Source: a virus. Taken from it: 39,656 nucleotides of DNA. The notes under the pieces are model-generated. The model saw only the letters and a program-made list of their open reading frames with translations, ran no database searches and was not told the origin of the DNA. The number at the start of each line of letters is the position of its first letter. Positions within the stretch are counted from its first letter, which is position 1. Location of the stretch: positions 1 to 39,656 of IMG/VR virus record IMGVR_UViG_3300018080_000320, one strand, 5' to 3'. Made by a program: the position numbers and the translations under genes. Shown in pieces: positions 1-8,163 of the stretch.

Positions 1-252
1 CGCTCCCGCCAGATCATCAACCTCGGTATCGACATAGGTTTTAACTGCTTTTTCCGTAGGGATTGAACTATCAGAGTTGCCCGACAAAGTACCATCAGTA
101 TCCTTATGGGCACTATCTAACCGATCGGCATTAAGATTGGTCACCACAGCCGTATCGGTAATACCTTCTAATTTAGGGGTATTTACTTTAGTCGATGCCG
201 TCACATTTACCGCAGTAAATGAGCCGGTAACTGTCAAATCTCCTGCTGCCAT
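1..252 (-). CDS. Tail fibre / virion protein, N-terminal part (cut by window start)
   Basis: The 84 visible residues begin at an ATG with a good ribosome site (GGAGCATAAA) that overlaps the stop region of the preceding gene. They are Thr/Val/Asn-rich and end in a stretch (SIPTEKAVKTYVDTEVDD) typical of the repeated shaft of phage tail or head fibres. The stop codon lies outside the window. The text at the right edge (39656 downward) reads like the continuation of the same kind of fibre, so the two are probably parts of one gene. It is the last gene of the structural operon on this side. Exact role, shaft or receptor tip, cannot be seen. Confidence 0.7.
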   Translation of the reverse strand, partial: MAAGDLTVTGSFTAVNVTASTKVNTPKLEGITDTAVVTNLNADRLDSAHKDTDGTLSGNSDSSIPTEKAVKTYVDTEVDDLAGA

Positions 253-253
253 T

Positions 254-577
254 TTATGCTCCTACTTTTATGGTGCCATCCTGTTGAATCTGAAACAGCA
301 CCACATCGTTGCTGTCCGTGATCTTGAACTTCACAGCCGCAACGTCCGAAATATCGAATACCAGATTCTCTCCTTCGGTCTGGCTCTCGATTAAATTGGC
401 GATGAACTTGGTCGAGGCAATCATTTTTTTGATGCTCAGCCATGTTTCGTCGTCGATGTTGTCATGGTCCAAACTACCATTCAAAACTGTCAACAAATCG
501 TCGAAGTTCTGCATGATCTTGGTGCCCAAACCGGACTCACCATCAGAGAATGTATAGGTCAGCGTAATATCAGCCAC
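254..577 (-). CDS. Small virion protein, paralogue 1 of a tandem trio
   Basis: A 107-residue protein with a GTG start that follows the upstream stop by one base and sits six bases after GGAG. It has an N-terminal segment of the form NFDDLLTVLNGSLDHDNI and a beta-rich C-terminus ending in DGTIKVGA. The 'NF-x5-LNG-x-LD-x2-NI' pattern is common at the base of phage fibres. The two genes just upstream share this layout and are probably paralogues made by tandem duplication. A minor capsid- or tail-attached fibre is the best guess; there is no enzyme motif. Confidence 0.7.
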   Translation of the reverse strand: MADITLTYTFSDGESGLGTKIMQNFDDLLTVLNGSLDHDNIDDETWLSIKKMIASTKFIANLIESQTEGENLVFDISDVAAVKFKITDSNDVVLFQIQQDGTIKVGA

Positions 578-578
578 A

Positions 579-890
579 TTAAGCTCCTATGGTCACTCCG
601 GTTTCATCTACCCGCAAATATTTGGTAGTGGGCGCACTTTCCAACTGAAACACGATATCCTTATTGGAGGCGGGTTTGATCGAAAAATTACCCACAGGTT
701 CAAAAAGCGAACCGGACACTTCCTCCGAAACCGCCACTTCATCCACGGTCGGATTCATCGCATTATCAAAATTGTTTTCATCCAACTGTCCGTTGATTTC
801 ACCCTTCACCTTATTGAAGTTTGCCATCGTGGGCACCGCATCAAACCAATCCGAGTCAGCGATCGTGTAATCGTATGCAATCGTACCCAC
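579..890 (-). CDS. Small virion protein, paralogue 2 of a tandem trio
   Basis: 103 residues, GTG start overlapping the previous stop by one base (TAGTG). It carries the segment NFNKVKGEINGQLDENNF and ends in a beta strand TGVTIGA, matching the neighbours on both sides in layout though weakly in sequence. It probably forms small trimeric fibres or a decoration. Translation is likely coupled to the upstream gene because no strong ribosome site lies outside it. Confidence 0.7.
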   Translation of the reverse strand: MGTIAYDYTIADSDWFDAVPTMANFNKVKGEINGQLDENNFDNAMNPTVDEVAVSEEVSGSLFEPVGNFSIKPASNKDIVFQLESAPTTKYLRVDETGVTIGA

Positions 891-1219
891 TATTTCACCT
901 CAACTTCGCCGCTGCTCTTGACTTGCAACCGTGTATTACCGTTGTGATCCTTGAACAAAACACTGTGCGATCCATCTGCACTCGGAAGCTTAATTGTCAA
1001 CGTTCCGTTACAGTCCACTACTGCCGTAATAATCTTGGTCGAAATCGTGATCGTACCCACGGTCAACTGTGCCGTACCCTTCATATTATCACCCTGAATA
1101 TTACCGTGGGGATTTGCACCCTTGTTAATTACGTCCAGGATTTCCTGAAAATTGTTATTCAACTCAGTATGAGAGCTGACCTGGGCGTTGCGAATAATGT
1201 TTGGATATTCAACCTGCAT
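890..1219 (-). CDS. Small virion protein, paralogue 3 of a tandem trio
   Basis: 109 residues from an ATG preceded by GAGGTTCTAA. The N-terminus has NFQEILDVINKGANPHGNI, the same fibre-base pattern as its two downstream neighbours. The C-terminus (NTRLQVKSSGEVEVK) is a run of short beta strands. It lies directly after the hub-like protein gene, as expected for a tail-attached accessory fibre. Function is inferred from position and pattern only. Confidence 0.7.
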   Translation of the reverse strand: MQVEYPNIIRNAQVSSHTELNNNFQEILDVINKGANPHGNIQGDNMKGTAQLTVGTITISTKIITAVVDCNGTLTIKLPSADGSHSVLFKDHNGNTRLQVKSSGEVEVK

Positions 1220-2752
1220 TTAGAACCTCTTCAACGCTGCTTCTAAGCTAAATCCATAAAAAATTACGTTGCCGTAATTCCCCTCATGGATGATTTCCGC
1301 ACTGATCGCATAGCCGTCCAATTCCGGGGGCAAGGCAATTTCAGAAGTCATACGGGCATTTTCCTGAGAAGTCCAATAGGTCGTACCCAGAACCGCACTA
1401 CCGTATGAATCTCCACCACCAGACGCATCAATACTCTCAGCCAGGGTATAGGCATCATTCAGATTGCGAATCAGATTCAGGGTAAAAGTGCCGATTCCCT
1501 GCGTATTGTCCAGCTTGCAGATTCCATATTCTTTCTCGCGGTTTGGCTGCCCAAGAACAAAATACTTGCTATGGAACTCCGCCCGAATATTTGTGGTATC
1601 ATCCTGATTGCCGGAATCGATCTTCCGTAAATATCCGGCAGAGCCATCTGCAAAATAGAGATCCTGATCATCATCCGGCCCGACATACGGGATGTATCCC
1701 GCGATGTACCGGCTGTTGTTCGGCCACCATGCCACAATACCTTGCTTGAACATTCTAAGATCCAGGATCACTTCAAAATCATTTTTCTCTGATTCGTTGG
1801 ATGTGGCAAATGCCAGCCGGTAGTAATTGTTGTAATATGTACCTGCCGCCAACTTGCGAAGTGTAACCGGAATCGCATCCAGCCACGGCTTGATCGGATC
1901 GCCTACCGGAACCGGATCGTTCACCCCATCGAAGAAATATACGTTGTCGTTGGACAAGAAAAAGTGCCCAAATCCACATTCGGCGATACTCTTCGGGGCA
2001 CAACATCCAATCGCCTTGTTCTGGGTCTGTTCAAACCAGTTGTACAGGTTGTCACCCTTCATCAGCCAGATCGAATCGTTCTTGTAGATCACCAGATCAT
2101 CGCCCCGGGGTACTAATCCGGTAAGCGGATCTCCATCCTGACGGCCAGCATAGAAGGCTTCACCATCCCCACCCGACCAATCCGTATAATCATCATAGGC
2201 ACTGCACTCAAAATAGCCCAAGGGCATGTCACCGCCACCCGCCCACAGGCGATCTCTGTGAGCGCACACATATTGCGGTTTGTAGGCCAGACCCGAAATA
2301 TCAGCCCGAGACCAGCCACCCGAATAGGTGATTACTTGGATCACCTGATTGCCGGAAGCCACAAACAGCGCATCTTTCCATGAGGCAAAATGCACCTCGT
2401 TACCGGAGGCGATTGCCGAACCCCCGGATACTGTTGTCAAAGATCCACCGCTTTCATACTGAATCAGGACATTTGATCCATTATCAGCGCCCACAAAAGT
2501 CGTCTTAACAGGCGCATCACTTCGATAGTGCCGATGTCCGTTGACCAGCTTATCCCCGGAGGCCGAACTGTTGACCTTCGAGGTGCCACCGCGCCGCCTG
2601 ATCCCCTTATCCCAATAGACGTTGACCGTACCATCGTAGGTACTGACCCGCGCATAGCACTGCCGGTCGTCAATAAGGTAGCCAGGATCTTTACAGTTCA
2701 CACCGTATGAAAAATCATACAGGTGCTTCACTCGGCCTTTCTTGAGCGCCAC
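1220..2752 (-). CDS. Beta-propeller-like tail hub / DNA-stabilisation protein
   Basis: 510 residues rich in Gly, Asp, Trp and Tyr with recurring strand-turn units such as RDRLWAGG, GDDLVIYKNDSIWLM and NDNVYFFDG, spaced about 50 residues apart. This is the look of the propeller domain in the hub or nozzle of short-tailed phages (P22 gp10 / T7 gp12 class). Its place after the adaptor gene and before fibre genes fits a nozzle that plugs the portal channel and retains packaged DNA. Family assignment rests on repeat appearance and gene order; no direct alignment was possible. Confidence 0.65.
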   Translation of the reverse strand: MALKKGRVKHLYDFSYGVNCKDPGYLIDDRQCYARVSTYDGTVNVYWDKGIRRRGGTSKVNSSASGDKLVNGHRHYRSDAPVKTTFVGADNGSNVLIQYESGGSLTTVSGGSAIASGNEVHFASWKDALFVASGNQVIQVITYSGGWSRADISGLAYKPQYVCAHRDRLWAGGGDMPLGYFECSAYDDYTDWSGGDGEAFYAGRQDGDPLTGLVPRGDDLVIYKNDSIWLMKGDNLYNWFEQTQNKAIGCCAPKSIAECGFGHFFLSNDNVYFFDGVNDPVPVGDPIKPWLDAIPVTLRKLAAGTYYNNYYRLAFATSNESEKNDFEVILDLRMFKQGIVAWWPNNSRYIAGYIPYVGPDDDQDLYFADGSAGYLRKIDSGNQDDTTNIRAEFHSKYFVLGQPNREKEYGICKLDNTQGIGTFTLNLIRNLNDAYTLAESIDASGGGDSYGSAVLGTTYWTSQENARMTSEIALPPELDGYAISAEIIHEGNYGNVIFYGFSLEAALKRF

Positions 2753-3391
2753 TTACAGTATGCCCTCCACATCGTGGGTAGCCGGATTAAGATGCTGATT
2801 TGCCGGAGGGTACACTTCCGGCCAGGGCGACAGATTCACCACGTCACCCTTTGCTTCATCCAGCCCACGATCCCAGATCCTCTGAAACGTGGTCTGTCGG
2901 GTATCATCACCCTCAATAGAGGCAAAAATACACGCGAAGGCTATCAGGAGCATGTGATGCTCCTCGGGAATAATAGGCGTATCTGCTGCAGAGATCATTT
3001 CCCCGCCCCGGGAATAGTAGATCAACGTAATTGCGTATGCTCCATCGGGTTTGTATTCAAACCCTATTTTCTTATTCTCGATGTAGTAAGCGTAAGGTTC
3101 ACCACTCTCATCACCACCTTCATGGATTGTATCCTCCAGTTCACAAGTATCCAGAGGCTTGCCATCCTCAAAGACCGCGATCTCGCGGATAAAGCCAGCA
3201 GGCAAATCATATTCCCGGGTGCCGCTGACCGTGGTAATGGAGGTGTCTTTTTTTACGGAATAACTGGTAGCGTTGCAGTATTGGCGTTCCGCTTCATTCA
3301 ACCACTTTTTAACGAAATCCAGACTATACCGAGTCTGGTTCGGATCTCTCATGAGGCGAAAAACGTGATTTTGGAGAGTTTCAAATGTCAT
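2753..3391 (-). CDS. Head-to-tail adaptor protein
   Basis: 212 residues. The N-terminal helix pair (WLNEAERQYCNATSY) followed by a beta segment with TREYDLPAGF and an acidic loop is characteristic of the short-tail phage adaptor family (T7 gp11 / P22 gp4-like), which forms a ring beneath the portal. It sits between capsid and hub genes, the canonical place. The ATG is preceded by GGGGGT at a long but workable distance. It starts just after a hairpin that separates it from the capsid gene. Confidence 0.75.
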   Translation of the reverse strand: MTFETLQNHVFRLMRDPNQTRYSLDFVKKWLNEAERQYCNATSYSVKKDTSITTVSGTREYDLPAGFIREIAVFEDGKPLDTCELEDTIHEGGDESGEPYAYYIENKKIGFEYKPDGAYAITLIYYSRGGEMISAADTPIIPEEHHMLLIAFACIFASIEGDDTRQTTFQRIWDRGLDEAKGDVVNLSPWPEVYPPANQHLNPATHDVEGIL

Positions 3392-3416
3392 GGACCGTGA
3401 CCCCCGATGTTAAGAA

Positions 3417-3452
3417 GGGGAGGAGAAGGCGCTATGCGACTCCTCGCTCCCC
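3417..3452 (-). terminator. Hairpin between capsid and adaptor genes
   Basis: GGGGAG and AGGAG on one arm can pair with CTCCT and CTCCCC on the other, with a two-base bulge and a loop of about 14 bases. On the minus strand it is followed by CTTCTT, a weak U-tract. It lies in the 92-base gap after the capsid stop, so it may be a leaky terminator or RNA-stabilising hairpin that makes capsid message more abundant than adaptor message. The rest of the gap shows nothing else. Confidence 0.45.
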
Positions 3453-3483
3453 GTATCAGCCTACGTCAGACTGTCAGCTACTC

Positions 3484-4461
3484 TTAGCTTACAGTCGTAA
3501 TCGCGGACATCCAGCCCTGTTTTCTGCGCTCGTCACAGATCAGGTTTCCGTACCAGCGAATGTGAGCCACCCAACGGTCCTTGGAGGCAGTCTCATAGGT
3601 CCAGGGGATGAACTTGAAGTTCATTTTGGAGAACACCGCGAAGTACAGGTGTTCACTGTTCAGGAAGAACAGGTCACCAGCATCACACTTATCGTCGCCG
3701 AAAGCGTAGCTCTTTCTGTACTTGAAGTTCTCAAACCCGAGATCGGCCAGCTTGGTGTCCGTGTACCTCATGTTCGGCATGAGGAAGGTGGTCATAATAC
3801 CCGACCAGATATCATCCGTGGTAAACAGGATATCGGGATGATCGTTATCCATCTTACAGGAATTGTAGTGCTTATCCAGCACCGTCTTGGTCAGGGTTGT
3901 GGTGGTGGCATCGGGACCGTTTGCACGACCCTCTGATCCCGAAGAGGACAGCCATTCAGAGGCATCCCCGTTGGGTCCACCAGTGACTCCACCCAGAGCA
4001 GAACCAGATCCACCGTCTGCTTCACAGATGGTGTGCAGTCCCGTAAAGGCGTTGGACTGCGTGGTGTTGAACAGGTCGTCTGCCATCGAATCTTTGAGAG
4101 ATTTCTCGGCGTTCTTGACCTTTTCGGAGGCCAAATTGACCACCTGATGTGCGCCTTTGTTGATCGCCATGTCCAAACCTTCCAGAACGATACCGGCATT
4201 ATACCGGACCGGCGAGAACTGAGTTTTCGTGAACTCTTCCTCTGCGGAAGGAGACAGGTCGGCGTTGTTACCGTAAGGACCAACGTTGGTGTTTTTGGCA
4301 TACACCAGCTCGGTCTCGAAGTATGTACCTCCGGGCCACCGTTTCGCTTTCTCTTTCATCAACTTGTACAACAGAACATTACTGTTGTAGATGTTGTCAA
4401 CTACTTTCGGAATGATGTGACTGCGAGTGAAAGCGTTGAGTTGGTTTATGGAAATAGCCAT
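3484..4461 (-). CDS. Major capsid protein (HK97-fold type)
   Basis: 325 residues, no signal or membrane segment. The N-terminus (HIIPKVVDNIYNSNVLLYKL) and the following VGPYGNNADL region resemble a capsid family found in short-tailed phages, and the length is normal for an HK97-fold coat protein. Central residues 150-200 are Gly/Ser/Thr-rich with a GGSGSALGG loop. The C-terminal part carries the Trp/Tyr-rich strands expected of the axial domain. Placement right after a scaffold-like gene and downstream of the portal supports the call. Confidence 0.82.
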   Translation of the reverse strand: MAISINQLNAFTRSHIIPKVVDNIYNSNVLLYKLMKEKAKRWPGGTYFETELVYAKNTNVGPYGNNADLSPSAEEEFTKTQFSPVRYNAGIVLEGLDMAINKGAHQVVNLASEKVKNAEKSLKDSMADDLFNTTQSNAFTGLHTICEADGGSGSALGGVTGGPNGDASEWLSSSGSEGRANGPDATTTTLTKTVLDKHYNSCKMDNDHPDILFTTDDIWSGIMTTFLMPNMRYTDTKLADLGFENFKYRKSYAFGDDKCDAGDLFFLNSEHLYFAVFSKMNFKFIPWTYETASKDRWVAHIRWYGNLICDERRKQGWMSAITTVS

Positions 4462-4501
4462 GTCGTCACCCTAAAGTCAAAGAAGGATTCCGGGCGACTT
4501 T

Positions 4502-5461
4502 TTATTCTTCGAAATAACCCTCGTCCAGAGCTTTCTCGTAGATGCGCCGGATATCCCGGGTGCCTGAGAGATCCACGTTTTTAGGAAGGTCTACTGCGGA
4601 CTGTTGCTCTCCGGTTTCCACGCCTGCGTTCTGTTTCTTCTTCTGGTTCTCAAGTGCCTGTTGCTGTGCCTGCTTGATCAGATCGTCTTTGTTGCCCCAC
4701 TGAAAGGCATTAGCCAGCACTTGGTACATCGCTTGCATATCCGTCATGTTTGACGTTGTCTGCTCGATATACTGTTTGAACGCCTCGCGCTTATCCTCGG
4801 GGATCGAAGGTAATACAGCCTGCATCGCCTTCTCTCGCTCGGAAAGCTGCCTATCCTGCAGCCTGACTTCCCGTTCTTTCTGGAGCTGTTGCTCCACGGC
4901 ATGAAGTCTCTGCACCACTTGGTTGAGAGCAGGATGATTACCAAAGGCGGCCTGTTGGCCCACAGGTTGCTGTTGTCCCGACTGCTGGCCCAAAATCTGC
5001 TGTAACGTCTGCTGCGGGATGCGACCCTGTACGAAGGCGGCTACAAGCTGCTGCAGCCCGGGATTGGATCTAAAATAGCCCGTCCACTGATCCAGTTCCT
5101 TGAGCTGCTGCTCGAACTGTTGCTTCTGTGCCTCGTATGCCCTTCTCTCTTCGGCGATTTGTTTGGCCTTTTCGGTGTTGGATTTGTTCCACTCATGCTT
5201 ATTCACATGAGCGTCATACCATTCCTTGACCTGTTTCGGAGTCAGCTTGTTTAACGGAAGCTGTTGCTCCTTGCCATCCTCGCCCGAGATGGCAAATAGA
5301 ATCTCTTCTGGAGTTTCCTCTTCGGTGAGTTGGTCCTCTTCTGCGCCTTCGGACTCTCCACCCTGATTCAGACCCTCTTCGGGGAGATCCTCTTCCCCGT
5401 AGGACAAGAAATCTTCATCTTCCTCGTCCTCGAATGTTGGATTTAAAAGATCATCGCTCAT
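4502..5461 (-). CDS. Scaffolding protein
   Basis: 319 residues from the ATG that follows AAAGGAGCG; an upstream in-frame start would add 14 unlikely residues. The first 60 residues are very acidic and the middle is a long Gln/Glu/Lys coiled coil with Gln runs (QQTLQQILGQQ). The C-terminus is charged. This composition and the position between portal and capsid genes are typical of a capsid assembly scaffold, which is lost or degraded before DNA packaging. It has its own promoter immediately upstream, allowing extra expression together with the capsid protein. Confidence 0.8.
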   Translation of the reverse strand: MSDDLLNPTFEDEEDEDFLSYGEEDLPEEGLNQGGESEGAEEDQLTEEETPEEILFAISGEDGKEQQLPLNKLTPKQVKEWYDAHVNKHEWNKSNTEKAKQIAEERRAYEAQKQQFEQQLKELDQWTGYFRSNPGLQQLVAAFVQGRIPQQTLQQILGQQSGQQQPVGQQAAFGNHPALNQVVQRLHAVEQQLQKEREVRLQDRQLSEREKAMQAVLPSIPEDKREAFKQYIEQTTSNMTDMQAMYQVLANAFQWGNKDDLIKQAQQQALENQKKKQNAGVETGEQQSAVDLPKNVDLSGTRDIRRIYEKALDEGYFEE

Positions 5462-5513
5462 TTTCGCTCCTTTCGACACTGTGAGTTGGTCACTTAGAGC
5501 CACTGTCTACTTT

Positions 5514-5542
5514 AGTATACACACTTTCAAGAAAAGTGTCAA
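5514..5542 (-). promoter_or_regulatory. Sigma-70 promoter for scaffold/capsid, with palindrome in spacer
   Basis: Reading the minus strand: TTGACA, a 17-base spacer, then TATACT. The spacer region contains a perfect inverted repeat ACACTTT-TCTTG-AAAGTGT that overlaps the -35 edge, so it could bind a repressor or activator. The promoter lies between portal and scaffold genes and would boost the two most abundant virion proteins. Confidence 0.8.
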
Positions 5543-5547
5543 GTTTT

Positions 5548-7497
5548 TTATACACCCCCTGCAACAGCGGCAAGCATTTGAGCAAACTGCTCAGGAGGAA
5601 TCCCTGCGGCTGCAGCCATTTCTATGATTCCGGCAAGGGGATTTTCGCCCCCAGGTGCCGGGGCCGGTGCGGGCGCAGGAACGGGCGGAGGAGTCCCGGT
5701 GTTCGGAACTCCAGGTGCCTCAGTCTGAGGCGGGAAGGAGGGAGGTGCCTGGGGAGGAGGCTGGAAGTTTAGAAGTTCTTCCCGCCCGGGAAACTCCACC
5801 GCATCAAGAATTACTTTCGCTGTTTGTTTCGCTATCGGATCACCGGACATCGCCATCTGAAATACTTGCATGTCAGCCAGATGAAATACCAGATCCGCCT
5901 TACTCTGCTTATCTCGCGGCAACGCCGCACCGGAGTCAATCGAAACCTCAAACTTACCCTGGAGCTGATCCGGTTCGGTCTGCAACACTCCGGCTATCTG
6001 TCCGTTGCCACCGATAACCGCATGAATACGGTCCTCGGTGTAAAACTCTTTCACCAGATCGGCCATCTGGAGCGCAACCTCCTTGAGTGCCTTTTCATAG
6101 TACTGGATCGATTTTCCTATCCTGGTACTACCGGCCTCAAAAAGACGCTCGATACCCCGGGCTGTCCGGTGTGTTACACGGCCTGACCCCTGCATGATTT
6201 CGTTGATTCCCGTAATCTCATAAATCCGCTGCACCAGATCGGTAATACGGTTGATGAGATACTGCGGCACAACCGGAGGCACATCTGCCCGAAGCTTATC
6301 CAGGGGAGCCACTTTGAGCGCCCCGGGAATCATCAATTTCTCAGCCAGTTTATTGATATTGGCTTTCCCTAAGCTCGGATCAGCCGTCCAGCCAATATTC
6401 GACACATGGGCAATAATATCGTCAAGCTGCTGGTAGGCATGGTTCAACGCATCCTGCAACGGAATTAATTGCTCGATATCCCCAATACCCCAGAACTCGT
6501 TGCCGATTTTGTGCATAATCTGTTTCACAAACGGAAACTTGCCGTGATCATACGGGTGCGGTTTATCATCAACAATTGCCGCATCATTCAGGGTGGTAAT
6601 TACGCGACCCTTAGCATATTTGGGCCGCTGGTTTACTGTTTTCTCCACATGAGTCACATTCTGGCCGGTCACAGGATCAACTTGCGAAATCTGTTGCTCC
6701 TCTTCCACATCCTCCATGATCGATTGATCACAAAGTCGTGGGGCAAGCCAATATTCTTTCTTGAACGCCCGCTCGACCTCGAACTTGGTGTCCTCGGTCA
6801 CAACCCCGCTCAAGACCGTGGGTTTGCGATCCGAAAACTTGCGCTCCTCGAAGAGAATCTGACTAATTTCTTTATCCGGTCCGATGCGATCTGCGTATTT
6901 AGGATACTGTGCCTGCAATTCATCTACAGCATACGGCTCGACGTGAATGACAAAGCGACCTTTCTGCAGTTTCTTGGTATAGGGATCTGGAAGGATCTTA
7001 AACGGTTCGATCGAGGAAACGAATACCTCACCGTCACCATCTTCTGATCCCGTATCCCATCCAACTTTGTAAAAACCGGCATCATAGACCATCGCATCCC
7101 AACATACATCCTCGGAGATGTAGTTAATTTCCAGCTTGTGCCACAAAGCGTTCCCAACCAAACGGCTCATGTGTTCCGCCCGATCTTCGCCATTCGGATT
7201 GAAGGAAATGAAGTTAACGCGGGGCATGTTCTGGGTCATATACGGCAGCTTAACCTCTGTGGTAACCCACGCATAGTTTACCCGTAAATCACTCTTGTAG
7301 CGCGGACGACGAGCAGACAACATCGCGTTGACCCAATACTTGTACTGGTACTTCCACTTGTCGCGCCGGGATTTAGTTGCATTTAATCCCTCACGATACA
7401 ACTTTTTTAGATGTCGCAGGATTTCCCTTTCATCCTGGCTACCAAACCGCCAGACCGTATCCTGTGATTGCTTTTTACTATATAGCTTTTTTGCCAT
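5548..7497 (-). CDS. Portal protein
   Basis: 649 residues, the usual size for a short-tailed phage portal. The N-terminal third (RRPRYKSDLRVNYAWVTTEV, residues about 60-80) and the central YAITGINEIMQG-like segment around a basic helix match the portal family that forms the dodecameric DNA channel. Residues about 575-610 are a Pro/Ala linker and the end is a hydrophobic Ala-rich helix, consistent with a disordered tail plus a short barrel helix. Start ATG follows TAGGAGTTCAAT. It lies two genes downstream of the terminase. Confidence 0.85.
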   Translation of the reverse strand: MAKKLYSKKQSQDTVWRFGSQDEREILRHLKKLYREGLNATKSRRDKWKYQYKYWVNAMLSARRPRYKSDLRVNYAWVTTEVKLPYMTQNMPRVNFISFNPNGEDRAEHMSRLVGNALWHKLEINYISEDVCWDAMVYDAGFYKVGWDTGSEDGDGEVFVSSIEPFKILPDPYTKKLQKGRFVIHVEPYAVDELQAQYPKYADRIGPDKEISQILFEERKFSDRKPTVLSGVVTEDTKFEVERAFKKEYWLAPRLCDQSIMEDVEEEQQISQVDPVTGQNVTHVEKTVNQRPKYAKGRVITTLNDAAIVDDKPHPYDHGKFPFVKQIMHKIGNEFWGIGDIEQLIPLQDALNHAYQQLDDIIAHVSNIGWTADPSLGKANINKLAEKLMIPGALKVAPLDKLRADVPPVVPQYLINRITDLVQRIYEITGINEIMQGSGRVTHRTARGIERLFEAGSTRIGKSIQYYEKALKEVALQMADLVKEFYTEDRIHAVIGGNGQIAGVLQTEPDQLQGKFEVSIDSGAALPRDKQSKADLVFHLADMQVFQMAMSGDPIAKQTAKVILDAVEFPGREELLNFQPPPQAPPSFPPQTEAPGVPNTGTPPPVPAPAPAPAPGGENPLAGIIEMAAAAGIPPEQFAQMLAAVAGGV

Positions 7498-7506
7498 ATT
7501 GAACTC

Positions 7507-7779
7507 CTACACCCATTTCACGGAGGGCATCCAATCCAAGCCGTTCTGTTTCAAAAGACGCTTTTTCTGATCCCGACTTTCTATCAGTACAGGTTTTCCG
7601 TCACGGGAAATATGCTCATCCATATAGGGCACAAATGGCTTCTGCACTGCCGCCCGGGGCTTGAAAAGTTTCTGCGCCTGATGTCCACATTTCGGACAAA
7701 TCGAGGTATGGCGCTCGGCGACTGACTTGATATCTTCAAACTCCTCGCCACAATTCGCGCATTTATAGTCGTAAATCAT
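7507..7779 (-). CDS. FmdB-type zinc-ribbon protein
   Basis: 90 residues. Cys7/Cys10 and Cys28/Cys31 (YKCANCGEEF and CPKCGHQ) form a single zinc ribbon of the FmdB family. A basic linker and a short C-terminal tail follow. Such proteins are found beside phage portal genes, where a role in head assembly or gene control has not been settled. The ribosome site (AGGAGAACGGG) is strong. It sits between a terminase-linked unknown and the portal. Confidence 0.75.
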   Translation of the reverse strand: MIYDYKCANCGEEFEDIKSVAERHTSICPKCGHQAQKLFKPRAAVQKPFVPYMDEHISRDGKPVLIESRDQKKRLLKQNGLDWMPSVKWV

Positions 7780-7791
7780 CCCGTTCTCCTA

Positions 7792-8154
7792 TTACGGGTT
7801 CAGAGGCCGCGATTCCTCCTGACCTGCACCCATTCCGCGCTGGATCATGCCCGCAACCCCAGACCAAGGTTCTTTCTTCTTGGGCACCACGGGGCGCGAC
7901 CCAAACTCTTGAGCCGAGGAGCCAACAAAGGCGTTCAACAAACGATCCAGCTCCATCTGAGCATCCTCGATCTGCTGAATGATTTTCGCCCGATCAGTAT
8001 CGCCGTACTCCATACCCTTGAGGCGTTTCTGCTCAGCATAGAGTTGCCGCTTGAGCGGCGGATATTCCCGCGCCCAATCCGTTACCGGAAATTGCACTGC
8101 CGGTTCTACACCGTATTTTTCCCAATATTCCGGTACATATTTGCCATCTGCCAT
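7792..8154 (-). CDS. Unknown protein between terminase and portal
   Basis: 120 residues, start after AGGAGGACCAG. The middle (residues about 35-75) is a predicted helical hairpin with Glu/Lys/Gln heptads and the ends are Pro/Gly-rich and probably flexible. There is no recognisable domain. Its place in the packaging block suggests a structural or packaging accessory; I cannot tell whether it could be a diverged terminase small subunit. Confidence 0.65.
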   Translation of the reverse strand: MADGKYVPEYWEKYGVEPAVQFPVTDWAREYPPLKRQLYAEQKRLKGMEYGDTDRAKIIQQIEDAQMELDRLLNAFVGSSAQEFGSRPVVPKKKEPWSGVAGMIQRGMGAGQEESRPLNP

Positions 8155-8163
8155 CTGGTCCTC

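Noticed and set aside
2723-3400. 225-codon plus-strand frame
   Set aside because: Antisense shadow of the adaptor gene, whose family assignment is sound.
4033-4584. 183-codon plus frame over the capsid gene
   Set aside because: Antisense shadow of capsid coding sequence.
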